Assembly: GCA_030141605.1 (NCBI GenBank)
Contig: JAQGDQ010000162.1
Coordinates: forward strand, 186,001-250,000
Reading direction: 5' to 3'
Length of the DNA stretch: 64,000 bases
From: Tubiluchus corallicola
Lineage: Eukaryota > Priapulida > Priapulimorpha > Priapulimorphida > Tubiluchidae
The notes beneath the pieces are model-generated. The model worked only from the letters and a program-made list of their open reading frames with translations, had not been told where the DNA came from and did not search any database. Positions 45,495 through 57,326 of the stretch are shown here, piece after piece; position 1 is the stretch's first letter; every line of letters begins with the position of its first letter. Position numbers and translations under genes: made by a program.

Positions 45495-45623
45495 ATGAAA
45501 AATTTTTTTGCCAGTAAAATAAATTTAACGTTGTTTGCCGTGGTTAGTTACTTTATACTATTTTATTTAATTCGCATTGTCTGGCAGTTTTGGTTTGGTA
45601 GTGGAGGTTTTGAATCTGAAGCA

Positions 45624-48600
45624 ATGTCACAAGAACGTATATTGACTCTAAATGATGATACGTCGGCAACAGTTAATTTGTTTGGTGAGAAACATATTCA
45701 TATAATTTCATATTAGAATTTATAAACAAACAACTTCATATTAGAATTTTTAAATTATAATTGTAAGCATTTGAATTACTTAACAAGAATGTAATACTTT
45801 AAATATGTTTGATCAGAATTAAAGCTAGCCAGTAAAATTATGCAATAGGTACTAGGTACACGTGTGTATTAAAATTGTCTGTTGTTTATAGGTGCAACAA
45901 TTACGTCATGGATATGTGGTAGAAAAGAACTATTATTTGTGAGGTAATATTAAGTTGTTTTGTAGACTGTGCTTCACTGCTTAGCACTGTTTATCTATGA
46001 TTAAATGTACATTTTTTAAATTTCAACACCTTCAGCTTATTGGAATGTAATGTAATTCCTCGCTTAACGATGCTAATACCAGAAAAACGCGACTTCAAAA
46101 ATCATTGTTAAGTGAAGTCAAGACTTCCATAACAGTAATGTAAAAAAAATGAGATGTGTTCCAGAGACAAAATCAGTGCTGCTTAAATCATGGAATTATT
46201 CATATTTTCATATTTCTACTACCTAGTTTCTTTCTGTTTGCATGAAACTGCCCATTTTTCTTACCAATGCATGGCTAGTGGTTTTTTTTATTAACATTGA
46301 AGCCTTACGCATTTAGCAGTTAAACACTGCGTAGTAAAATCCAAGCCCTGGGTTTGCACTATTTTACGTTACTAGTGCATTTTTAGAATGGAATGGTGCA
46401 ATATATATTGTTTTAATGCCTCGTTTAGTGCAAAGTAGGAAAAAATCGTTGTTAAAATGAAATGTGCATTGTTAAGCGACATCGTAAAGTTGTCAACTGT
46501 TCGGTGTCATTAAAGCGAAACATCATTAAATGGGAAGTCGTTAAGAGAGGACTTACTGTAGCTGAATTGCTGGTTCAGGCCTGGATTTTGACCTTTGGGG
46601 CCCGAGACACATGGATATTGAACTACATGGCAAATAAGGAAACAAACTAAAATTAATGGATAGACAGCCCTTGCTGGGAAAAATATAGTTTGATTTCCAT
46701 GGAAGACTATAATTGAGAATAACATTGATTACATATTTCTGATGAATTCATTTGTAACTTCATTAGTTATTTTAATAACAAAACTAATCCATAGAATACT
46801 GTTTTGTGCAAGGGAAAGCTGGGGCCCACTTCTATGTTTACCCCGTCTTTATGTGATTCTGAACGTGTCCTTTCTAGAAATATATTTGAGCAGAAAGAGT
46901 TAATTGAGCTTGTAAGCAGAGAAGGTTACCTACTATGATTACATTATTCTGAGAGTCTAATTAATATTTTTACATGTTTTCCTGTAATAGTTGTTCTGGC
47001 TTGTTTTTCTATAAACGTATTTAATTATTATTTTTTACATATAATATGGCCTTTGGCTAACAAAGCTGTTTTTAGTTTGTGTTTAGTGACTGGGATTAAA
47101 AAACTGCGTGATAAACTTTGTGTGTCTGTTTTATATCTTTTGTGAAGCATAAACGTTCGTGATTAGTCTGTTATGCTAGCATGTGCGTTTTACTATATTT
47201 TTTGCAATTGTTATAACAGTATTATTGTGTGGTTTTGTAGTGTGTTGAACTATATCTAAAAACTTTTTTAAGCTGCCTAACTTTATTTGTTTTCCTTTTT
47301 GTTTTTAATTGCACTTCCTGTTTCAGCAAGAAATCTAAATTTGATGTTCTGCCTTTATACCATGGTGGAATTCCTATAGTCTTCCGTAAGTGTTTTGTAT
47401 TACTGCATGAAAACTGATACGACATTTTTTGTTCATGTTTTAGCTCCCAGTCTAAGTTTGATAACTCTAAAGCCATCCGAGGAGGAATTCCTATTGTATT
47501 CCGTGAGTCATTTATGTGTAACTGTTGTTTTAGAGGTCTTACTGTATAGAGGTGTTATCTCTTTGACTTTACAATGTTTTAGTACATGTACATGTCACCT
47601 TCTATAATTTGCTCTGTGATGTATTTTTTCTAATGAAGGGCAAGCACTACGACTGAGAAACATCGTATGTGTTAATTTTGGTGGTATCTGGATATGTATA
47701 TATATATAAGATTCGAGCCTACAGCTCTGATGACGGCACCATCTTTGGTGGTCTTGATATCGTGGGGGGGGGGCAAAAACCTCAAAAAATGGCCCTTTTT
47801 TGCCTGTTTGTTGCAAAATTTATATCTCTTATTTCTAGAGATTGGGAATAGGCCGTGGGTAGACCAATGGTGGGTATAGCAGGCTTATTTAGAATTCACG
47901 GCATAGTTACGACGTCCTGTAACGGGCGTTTTCTCGGCCCCAACTCCAGATTTTTTGGAAATTTTGACCGAATAGCCTATATAAAAATGTTCTATCAGCG
48001 CCTGATGGAACTCTTGGAAAGAGATATGTAGCTCTTTAGAAAGAGAAGGAACAGAGCTACATGGTGAAGTAGGTTGCATTTTAGAATGCCTGCTCCAAGA
48101 GGAGCTGTGACGAGTTGATTGGAGGTTCCATTTTAGGTGATTCTCGCGTAGAAAACTGCTGACATTTTGCATTGTTCTGACGTCATTCCATTGTACTCTG
48201 CTTATAACTTTGTAACTTTAATTCAGTAAAAGCTGCTGCTAGCTTTGCATTAGGTAAATAAACGAACATTATGTAGGATATTCGTGCATTATTTATTAGA
48301 AGTGGATTTATACGTAAAATATTAGTTGTGAAAATATAACATATTCTGACACTTACTGCATCAATGTTCAAATTCATGAGTAATTAGCTAATTCTAGTGT
48401 AGCTACATGGCAGTGTCACAAAATGTTGATTAACAACAAAAGCTAGTTGCAGCCTGGCGGGGGGCTTCTTGCTCATTGATAATGCTATGGAGTGAAAAAG
48501 ATAAATAAGTGCTGAAATAATGTTCTACGGTCTTTGCTAAATTCACACATTCGCACAACCTTCCAACTTTGTCCACTGATTCTTTGGATCTTCTGCCACA

Positions 48601-51600
48601 TTAGAGAGGCTCTAATTACACCATCCTTCACGGTACCACAGGTTGCCTGTTTTTCATAGAGCTATCAGGTATGAACTGGAAATCACTGCACCTTAGAACT
48701 TCTTGGTACGAGTTTGAAACTTGCCAGCTTGTCTAGCCGGAGCTAACTGTACGCAACTAGTAGATCCTGAACATGACACTAATATACCTATTTTCCAAAT
48801 GCATTAATGTTACTGTAGTGTTATTGAGCTTAAAGCCAATGTGGTAAACAGCTGGAAAACTATTAAATTTTTAATTAATTTTATTTAATTTTAATTAGTT
48901 GTAATTTCTTGCAAAAACTGTTTCTCCAAGCTAGCAAGACGGTGGATGTGTTTAGTTTAATTTTATTTAGTTAACTGTTTGATCTGTTTAGTTCGTTTGT
49001 ATTTTAAAAGTGCAGTTTGTGAATCTTGGTGCACAAAATTAGTAATATGTATACAAATAAAGGGGAAGAAAAGGCAATTTTAAAGAATGTCCACAAAGAC
49101 TTTTCATTCAAAGTCATATTACTTGCCTGTTTAAACGACTTATGAAGCAAAAAAAAGAACAAAAATGAAATTTATAATGTTTGAACGAAATGATAAAATC
49201 TCGCTGATTCACCTTCCCAGTATGCATCACTGACTGACCAAAAATATATTTTTAATCTTTCTGGCAAGATAAAGTAATTTAAACTTTTGTTAGTTAGCGA
49301 AGTGTGTGGCACAAATGCTCTGCTCTGATTATTCTTTTCTGCCTTTTTGCATGGTTATCTGAACTTGTGACTTATCCTCAAAACAGCTCTGCTTAACAGT
49401 CATTGCAGGAGTTTAAATTTGCAAATTTTGTACGGCATTAGTGCATTACTGCTAATACATATTCTGTCATCTTGTAAGTGATATGAAACTTCACAAATTT
49501 TTAGGCTTTAATTATGAAGAATGTTTTCTTGTGCTTTAATATATTACATATCAATGGAAACGTTTTCCTTTTTAGTAAAAGTGCAATTTTCTATGAGAGT
49601 TTGCACAGGAACTGATGTTTACATTGGCTGCTTGATTTTATCAGTCTTTCAACATCTGGCTCGATAATGCGTTGATAATCCATCATTTTTCAGCCCACTT
49701 TGGTGCTTGGTTGTCTGGACCTCAGCATGGCTTTGCTAGAAGTTGCATGTGGCGTGTAGAAGAGGAACCGCACAAGACTGAAGACGGGTCTGTAGTCGCC
49801 ATACTTTCACTGTCGGACAATGAAAAGACCAGAGAAATGTGGGACCATGGGTGAGTTGCAGATTTTGGCATTTCCTCCTACTTCTAAATCATTTGTGGGA
49901 ATACCTATTTTCCATTAGCAGAGCAGTCTGTGTGTTCATACGTTTCGTTCCATATTTCTGGATAAAAAGGTCCAGTATAAATGCAAGAAAGCCACACTGT
50001 ATAGAAAGCCTGAGAAAATTTTTGGGTCCTGTACCCCTTGTTTACACCTACACCTTCACTGGTTCCTGAACCATTCCGCTCAGCTAAATTAACCTCTATA
50101 CTGCAAAGGCAACTACTTTTCAAACTTAGAAATTTATTCTATAAGCTATTAGAGGTCTGTCAATGGGGAATCTCAGTCGACACTGTATCAAGACGTACAT
50201 TATCACTTCAATAAAGGCGCAAAAGCAATGCTAAATTTGAAAGCCTGAAAAAGTTTTGTACCTCTACTAGGACTTCACTCACCTCAGCCTAAACTTAAGT
50301 TTATTTTGCTGTTCTATAGCGGCACTCTCCATAAAACTTATGCTCTAGCACGCTTTACAATGATTATAATGCTAACTTCATATACCACTAAAATAATAAA
50401 TTATATAATAAAATTATAAAATGTATAAAGTGGGCAGAAAATACATCAAAAAAATAAAACATTACTGATTAACCAGCAAGTTTGCTGGGAAAATCTGGTG
50501 CTTCATGTTTTACTTTTTCAGATTCAAATTGAGCTATAAAATAACACTGGACAAGTGCAAACTTTCCACGGAACTTTCCGTTACAAATACAGGTAAGCAA
50601 AGTGTTAATACTTAGCAAACACTGAGCCAGGCTGTTTTCAGTTGGCACACTCTTACTCTAATCATTTAGCTATAGAACGTTCAAAAATTATACCTTTGTC
50701 AAGCAAATTGCTATTCGCTGCATGCTAAATGAAAACCTTATTCGTCTCAAAAGTTGTTTTTTCTAAAAGTGTGGCTTATCTAATAACATGGGGTTTGCTT
50801 GCTTTTTTACTTTCAACTTAATTAGTTCAATGATCCTACAAATGATGCTTAACTGGTAAACCATACAAACTGAGATACCACAATATGAAATTACTATGAA
50901 TTATTTGAATTATTTATTCTTAATAAAATGTTCAACACAACCATTTGAAACACAATAACAAAATATTTATAATTTAGTATAGTATAGTATTTTGACAGCA
51001 AGTCACAACAAACTAATTATATAGATTAGAATGAGGCCTCATGTTCGTGGGGGAGCACTTGGGCAACTGCCCAGCATGCCCAGGCATTAAGATGACCCTG
51101 CCTGTGTACACCGTTTTTACATGATCCTTTCTCAAGGATTTAAAGAGTCGAAGAAGTTGATTGTCCCATCTGGTGACTCGGTCTGCCACCTGCATGTTAG
51201 GACTTCATAGTGACATTTCTTCCACCAACCAACTGTGCTGTTTCCTTCATTGATCAGTTATTGTTAATTTTAGGTTCATCATCGTTTGCCTTTACCTGCC
51301 TGCTGCACAACTATTTCAACATTCCAGACATGAGCAAGTGTCAGATAATTGGTCTGAAAGGCACTTCCTACAAGGACAAGGTACAGATGTCATTTTCTTA
51401 TGGCTATTTCACCCCAACTAGCAACAGCTTTTCAAAACATATGTTGAATGCCTGATTGTTAAATTTTTGTTTAATTTTTATCTTAATTTACCTTGTGGTG
51501 CCATCTGTTGGCGTCTATATCAAGTGGTAACTAGGTGACTCTGACAGGTAGTGTAGTTAGCATCTGCATTTTGTTCAAGTCAGATGGCCATTTCACGATT

Positions 51601-54600
51601 TGAGAATATTTTATGTTCAAAGGTATCATGTATGAAATATGTTATCGTGGCCCATTAAAAGAAAACTGGACCCAATCTTAAATTATAGTAATTTTTATTA
51701 GTAGTTTTTTTTATTATTTTTCAAGAATGATTTATGCGAAAGAATTATTATCAAACAAATGCAATTTCCCATTCGCGCAGCTAGTTTTTCGCTGTTACAT
51801 GCATTTATTTGCTTACATGGGCACTAGCGCCTGCATCTCGGAAACGCGTTGCACAAAAAACAGTTGTTGTACCTTTTAGTTCATAGGTGTTTAGTTGTGG
51901 CATAGTGCACACATTCACGAGCTCATGTTTGAGCACAGTGGTAAATTTAAAATTTATCATGTGTTTGTATATCGCACATAATGTTGTATTGAGGCACTGT
52001 ACTTCAATTTTTGCTTTCGTAAATGTGGAGTTTGCCTATAAAATGTTTGTGCTATTGAACACTGGCAAACCATTTAACCTTCCCTTCTAAATTATAAAAA
52101 TTGATACCATTGTTTGGTTTATGCTTGCATAGTTTTTAGGGCTTATTTGTTTCTTTAAATGCCCAGCGATTTATCCATTGTTTTTGCCAACAAAATGTCT
52201 TGTATCTTTGATTTAGCTAAAATTCATGGAGTGAATTCAAGGAAAGATGGCCCAATTTAAGCTCATTAGATCAACTGCTTTATCGTGCATGCAAGTACTG
52301 GTAATGTCGCAACAATACGGTAGAGGATTTATATATCTCATTCTTTTAATTTGTAATAATCACATCAGGCATGTGGTGTAAAAATTACTGTCACTTTACA
52401 TTGCAAATAGCTAATGTGATGTAAAATCACAGTATTTCTTAAGAAAAGTAGGGGGCAGCTGAACAGAGACTTGGAAAGAATATAGTTTTGTTCTTTTGAA
52501 TTCCAGGTCAGGAACTTTGCAGAATTTGTTGAGGAAGGAGATTTTGTGACGATCAATGCCAACATTGATAAGTAAGTTTTTACGATGCATATTGCATGTC
52601 AGTTTGAAAATCTCTTTGTGGTGTTGTTTTTTTTATAACATTTAGATCAAAAGCCATTCTGCTTCTCGTGTTGCGGCCATAGTTATAGTTTACTGTTTAC
52701 TAGTGTTTAGTTTTCACGCACCATTTATGTGTGATTACATTTTATTTTATGCAGTGCTCACTTCCTAGGGAACATTGTACCCAGAATTTCTTCTTTTTAT
52801 GGCAAATTCAGTTTTTAAGAGATGCTCTTATCTCATTCTTGCAACCCCTCTATGTAAATGCAATGCTTTTTTATTAACAGTTGCTAGGTTGTACCTAGAT
52901 ACATCTTTTGTTATGCTGTAATATCTTATGTTAGCACCATAAATTATCTCTTATCTTTATCTTAATTTTGTAATGCGGTACTTAATTTTGTAATTTTGTA
53001 ACTTGTACATGTCAGATATAAATTTAAAACATCTTGCCAAAAATGGCCTCACCAGGTTAGGCAATCCGGTCAGATGAAAAAGCATTTAATTAGCAAGATC
53101 TACGAAGGCTCGTGGTCATAGTAGTTGAATAGTAATGTCTGTAGCTTGATGTTTTTTATATCTATGTCGTGCTCACAAACTTAGGTGCCATAAAGATTCT
53201 GCTCCAGGCTGGTCAAAATCATAGGTGCTGTTGCTTCAAGCTATATGTGCTATGCTTTGACCAATGCAACTTTTTTGTTTTGATTTGTTTTTAACTCTTT
53301 TTAGCATTTATGCCAACACCCAGAATGAGCTGTTGCTGAAAGGAGCTAGTAATGGTTGGAGTATCAAAATAACGAAATCCAATCTTCCTGACACTGGTAT
53401 GCACTGTAAACCAGCAATTTCCTTTCAGGAAATTATTTACACTTATTAATAATTGTGGTAGTTTTTCGCTGTATTGCCGCTTGTATATCAGTGACAGCAT
53501 TGCTGTAGCAAACCCCTGTGAATGGAATGAAACAGTTTCCTTTTTTCTTCTGTAATTTTCACACAAATTGGTGGTTATACTTTAAGGAAGGCAGGATGAT
53601 TTTTCATATGCTACCCCCATTTTCAAGTCTGATATAATGAATACATTTTCACACTATAGATACAGCAAAAGCGTGTCTGATATTTAATAATAGATTGAAA
53701 ACTTAATTTGATGACATCGAGCAAGTGCAACTATTGATGACATCACAAACTAACATAATCTTAAACAGCAAAAATATTCCGCGAGCGTGTTGTGCATGTT
53801 CGCAAAAATGAAAATTGAAGTATAGTGCTACTTTAAGATATTCAGTGTGTTGTACTAAAACTAAACAAGTTTTAAGTTAAAATTTCCAATTTACCACTGT
53901 GCTCGCTCATCAGCTATCAAACATTGTGTAGTTCGTCACAAACTAACACATCTGAACTGAGTGGTACAGCACCAGTTTTTTGTGTAATGCACTTCCGAAA
54001 TGCAGGTGCTAGAGCCTGTCAAACTAGCGAATGGCGAAATGCATGTAACAGCGTAGAACTAGTGGCGCGAACATGAAATTATGTTTGTGTGGTAATAATT
54101 TTTTCATGCAAGTCATTTTTGAAAAAACAGTGTGTTTCCTTTTAATATTTTAAAGAGTGGATTGTTTTGACGTATAGTTGAAGATTGGGTCTGGTTTTGC
54201 TTTAAAATATTTTGTATGAGATATGAACAGAAATAATATTATTTGTAACTAACTTCTAAACTGTAGTTCCTATTAAAAAATGTTTGGTATGTAGTGGTTT
54301 AATTTGTGACCGATGCATTAGTTTCCTGTTTAATTATTGTTGAGTATAAACTGTTGTCTTTATGTTTTGTGCTTTTAGCAGTGACGGCTTGTGCATAGGC
54401 ACTGTGGAACTTCAGCACCGCCTATTTTCACTCAATATAATCTTTACCAATTAGTATAAAAGTCTTTTTTTCTCTTTTTTATGTTTGTATGGAATCAGAG
54501 CACGTGATGATGGTGCTTTTTGCTTAACAGCCCAGCACAGCAGTGTGTTTGCCTGTTGTGTGCATGATTGCATACACACATGTCTGACATAAGATGCTGT

Positions 54601-55117
54601 ACACTGCACTGCTAGTGTCTGCTGTTAGGTTGAAAAAGTACTGTTGCTGACACGTTTGTTGTCAGTTGCCACGTGCTTAAAAAGTGTATACCAGCATATT
54701 CCTGAACTGCAACAATTCGGACTATTTATAAGCAAAAAATTTTTTATTTAGGAACTTTATCAAGTTTATGTATACATTTTTGTATGTTTGTTGTTTCAAA
54801 TTACAATTACAAATCAGAACATTAAAATTACATATGTTTAAAGGCTAAAAATTTTCTGAAACAGCACAACCACTAATTTTAACTACAGGCAAACACTGTT
54901 TGTGAGGCACACTTCTTGTACATTACAGGAATTAAACTTTCTTTTTGCAGTTGTGTGGAATCCGTGGGCAGATAACGCCAAGAAAATGTCTGACTTTGGC
55001 GATGAGGAATACCTAAATATGGTGTGTATCGAACCGGGCAGCGTGAGTAAGCCTACAACCCTGGCAGTGGGGAAGGTGTTCACTGCATCTCAGACGCTAC
55101 TGCCCTTAATGCAATAG
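45624..55117 (+). CDS. Glucose-6-phosphate 1-epimerase-like (YeaD/YMR099C family)
   Basis: A member of the galactose-mutarotase-like fold that interconverts the alpha and beta anomers of hexose 6-phosphates. Exons: 45624-45684, 45892-45943, 3a 47327-47385 or 3b 47444-47502, 49694-49850, 50522-50592, 51274-51380, 52507-52571, 53305-53396, 54951-55117. With one exon 3 this gives 831 bases, 276 residues. Family motifs in order: GATITSW, KELLFVS, RGGIPIVFPHFG (exon 3b), GPQHGFARSCMW, LSTELSVTNTG, CLLHNYFNI, VVWNPWADNAKKMSDFG and MVCIEPG. In characterised relatives a His (I place it in LHxYF) and the Glu of the EPG motif act in catalysis. Splice phases agree throughout. An in-frame ATG at 45495 would add 43 residues with a hydrophobic segment. 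AATAAATAAA at 55587-55596 is the likely polyadenylation signal. Substrate is inferred from family only. Confidence 0.92.
46050..46558. mobile_element. Tigger-like MITE in epimerase intron 2
   Basis: The left end reads GTAATTCCTCGCTTAACGA and the right end, on the other strand, GTAAGTCCTCTCTTAACGA. TA dinucleotides flank both sides (46048-46049, 46559-46560). The CAGTAAGTCCTC-style end is typical of Tigger non-autonomous elements. There is no transposase; the interior has several GTTAAGCGA/TTAAGTGA permutations. Confidence 0.65.
47327..47385 (+). CDS. Epimerase alternative exon 3a
   Basis: A 59-bp exon with acceptor TTTCAG and donor GTAAGT, entering in phase 2 and leaving in phase 1. It encodes SKKSKFDVLPLYHGGIPIVF (with bases from exons 2 and 4). 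It differs from 3b mainly at the centre, LPLYHGG against SKAIRGG, so the Arg that precedes GG in the family is His here. It is as intact as 3b, with no stop. Confidence 0.75.
47444..47502 (+). CDS. Epimerase alternative exon 3b (canonical)
   Basis: A 59-bp exon with acceptor TGTTTTAG and donor GTGAGT, same entry and exit phase as 3a. It encodes SSQSKFDNSKAIRGGIPIVF, matching the family pattern 'S..S.FDG.KAIRGGIPV.FP'. Only 58 bp of intron separate it from 3a. Including both exons would shift the frame. Confidence 0.85.
47900..48190 (-). repeat. Diverged dispersed repeat, copy 2 (see 4868-5150)
   Basis: Minus-strand sequence with CATGTAGCTCTGTTCC, TCTCTTTCTAAAGAGCTAC and downstream AT-rich sequence resembles 4868-5150. 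It lies in epimerase intron 4. A poly-G run (47763-47773) and TATATATATA (47697-47707) lie just upstream on the plus strand. Confidence 0.35.
50318..50465 (+). repeat. Dispersed repeat, epimerase intron 5 copy (pair of 12049-12200)
   Basis: Matches the KLHL intron 2 block in the same orientation: TCTATAG, ACTCTCCATA, ATACCACTAAAATAATAAAT, AAATGTATAAAGTGGG and ACATCAAAAAAAT. Non-coding; class unknown. Confidence 0.5.
51655..52090 (-). repeat. Dispersed repeat family R1, copy b
   Basis: Reverse-orientation copy in epimerase intron 6. Landmarks are ACTGGACCCAATCTTAA at the left end, CGCTGTTACATGCATTT, GAGCTCATGTTTGAGCACAG and TACTTCAATTTTTGC. It is shorter than copies c and d and lacks the GAAGGCAG end. 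Confidence 0.6.
53584..54205 (+). repeat. Dispersed repeat family R1, copy c
   Basis: The most complete uninterrupted copy, in epimerase intron 8, running from AAGGAAGGCAGGATGATTTT to GATTGGGTCTGGTTTTGC. It aligns end to end with copy d (59932-60856, reversed) once the insertion in copy d is removed, which defines a unit of about 610-620 bp. Confidence 0.7.
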
Positions 55118-55586
55118 GATTCTGAATAGCACAAAGCTGATGCATTATTGACATTCCATATTTCACTGTACCGGTTATTGAAGCATTAGTCAAAATGTAG
55201 ATATGATTTTGTTTGCTTTAAACACACTGGTTAACTACCTCATTTGTGTTTGCATGATATGATAGACAATTGTAAACATTATGATGGTTCTTCAATATCA
55301 GTCAGCAGTGCTGTTGATGTTTTCTTATCTGTACTACGATGACATCGATGACGCAATCTATGCTACACTAGGAAAAGGAACATTCAAAGATGGTATAGTG
55401 TTCAATAGTATATAGTAAAGATGGCAGCATGTAATTAATTAAGAAAGAGCTGCTTGATTGACTTGCAGGACTTTTATTGTTATATGTAGTGGATGAGTAT
55501 CCTGTAGTGTCGGCTGATGTTTGTTATATGCACAGGGTAATTGCGCTGGGGGCCATGCTAATCTATGTATGTTGTGAATTGCTGTC

Positions 55587-55596
55587 AATAAATAAA
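55587..55596 (+). terminator. Epimerase polyadenylation signal
   Basis: Overlapping AATAAATAAA 470 bp after the epimerase stop codon, followed by an ACTATACTATACTA tract. It is the first canonical hexamer downstream. Confidence 0.6.
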
Positions 55597-55619
55597 TACT
55601 ATACTATACTAACTATATT

Positions 55620-56460
55620 GGTTATTGTGTGAGAATCTCTGTCATTATGGTTTGCCAATTGAATATCATGCATGTTATATTGTTCAAACATTGGTGTTGA
55701 TTAATCGTTGTTGTAATGTTTTTTTAATGTTTAAACACTGATTGTCGTGGAGAATCAAAAAAATATTTTTATGTTTAACTTTATCGATCATTTACATTTT
55801 TACTTTTGTGAGTGGTTGTGTAGGTAGGGGCCCCCAGTGCACTGGTTTACCCAAGGGCCTATAATGAACAAGCACACTCATGTAACCTTTTGACAGTGTT
55901 TTAATAAAGCTCACAAGATTTGTTAATTCTCTAATTATATTTATATACATGCTGTTTATTTTTCAAATGTAATTAGAGAGTTTTTGTAGGACTAAAACAA
56001 TTTACAAAGCCCCTTGTTAAATCATAGTTGATTTGAAAATGATTTTATATATTTGTTTCCCAGCCCTTTTGGTCTCGTGTATATACGCAGATGAGCCATT
56101 TCATTCGTTTCCCCACTTGTGTCTCAGGTAGAGCTTTAAAAACTATTGCTTTTCCGATGTTTTAGAAGTGTTCAGTCCCCAAATTCCACATTGAACCAAA
56201 ATTTGCTAGATTTTATTCTAGCATACATTTGACAATTGTATTGATTTTATCAATTCACAAAGCAAGAAATCCAAGTGCAGCTTTAAAATGCCATCACCTA
56301 ATAAATAATAAGGGCTAAGCATTCAGCCAGGTTAGAATGAAACTGTGCTGCTCTTTTCAAACTATATTAGCAATGCTAGCCACACTAACATAATGAAGAG
56401 TTTTACCTACATTTTTCAATACATTAATCTAAGAATCTAGGTAGTCTATAACCCGCTATA
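55620..56460. other. Intergenic sequence
   Basis: AT-rich, non-coding sequence between the epimerase 3' end and the LINE cluster. I see no conserved frame or repeat ends. Confidence 0.4.
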
Positions 56461-57190
56461 TCACACTAAACTAACAGTTTTATTTTTGCCTACTACGAGA
56501 TCCATTGTTTTCAGTTTCTTTTCTATTGAGTTTTTTATTTCATCTGTTTCTTCTTTGTTTCTTGTAATCCATGCCACATCATCAGCATGCTGCATATAGT
56601 ATGCTGATAATGTACTATGCTCTACTATACTAGGCATAGTAGTAGACATACTTTGCAGAGAGCCATAACTGAATTCTTGTCTTACTTCATTTGGTATTCA
56701 GAATCGAGAATTGTGTAGTTTACTACGTCAGTAATTGTCAGTGATTCCGTCATCTTCATCATCTTTAGAGTCACATGTCGTTTGAAATGACCTTCCGATC
56801 ACCTTACTCCGTGCTGCCCTGTCTCCTGCAACCTTCCATGTCTCTGTATTTTTGATATCTAATGGTGTGTTGATAAGATGAAATTGGTATAAGTCAGCAG
56901 CTGTCCTCCTTGTGGTTTCTTTTCTTTCTGCAGTACTTCTTTGAAAGCTAACTTTAATGGACTGTCGCCTGGTTGTCGTATAACATGTCCTATCCATCTC
57001 AATCTTTTCCTTCTGATTTTGATTGTTCATTTCTCTGCTTTGACTTTATTGTACAGATCCTGGTTTGATATTTTCTTAGGCCATTTTATTCCCAGAATGT
57101 TCTTGTAGTTTCTTCTTTGAAATTCATTAATTTCTGATTCGTGTTGTTCTGAGTTTTTTTAACTCACTTTCAAAATTTTTGTTGGAAAGT
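56461..57190 (-). mobile_element. Rearranged fragments of a second LINE type
   Basis: Reading on the minus strand, 57190-56745 carries the C-terminal ORF2 segment (LRWIGHVIRQPGDSPLK-like, with frame breaks). It runs directly into 56740-56461, which carries an internal RT segment with YMQHADDVAWITRNKEETDE, a mutated YADD box. The C-terminal part preceding the catalytic part shows two truncated copies joined, related to the longer copy at 57327-58905. Confidence 0.7.
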
Positions 57191-57326
57191 TGAGCAATGT
57201 GTATTCAGAAGTTATAAATTCGAATTTGTTTGTGGTAAAGAATACTCACCCCTAGTCAGCACCACTTCAGTATTTTGGTACATCTGGCATCTGCCACAAA
57301 AACTCTTCTTCTTCTTCTTCAATGAA

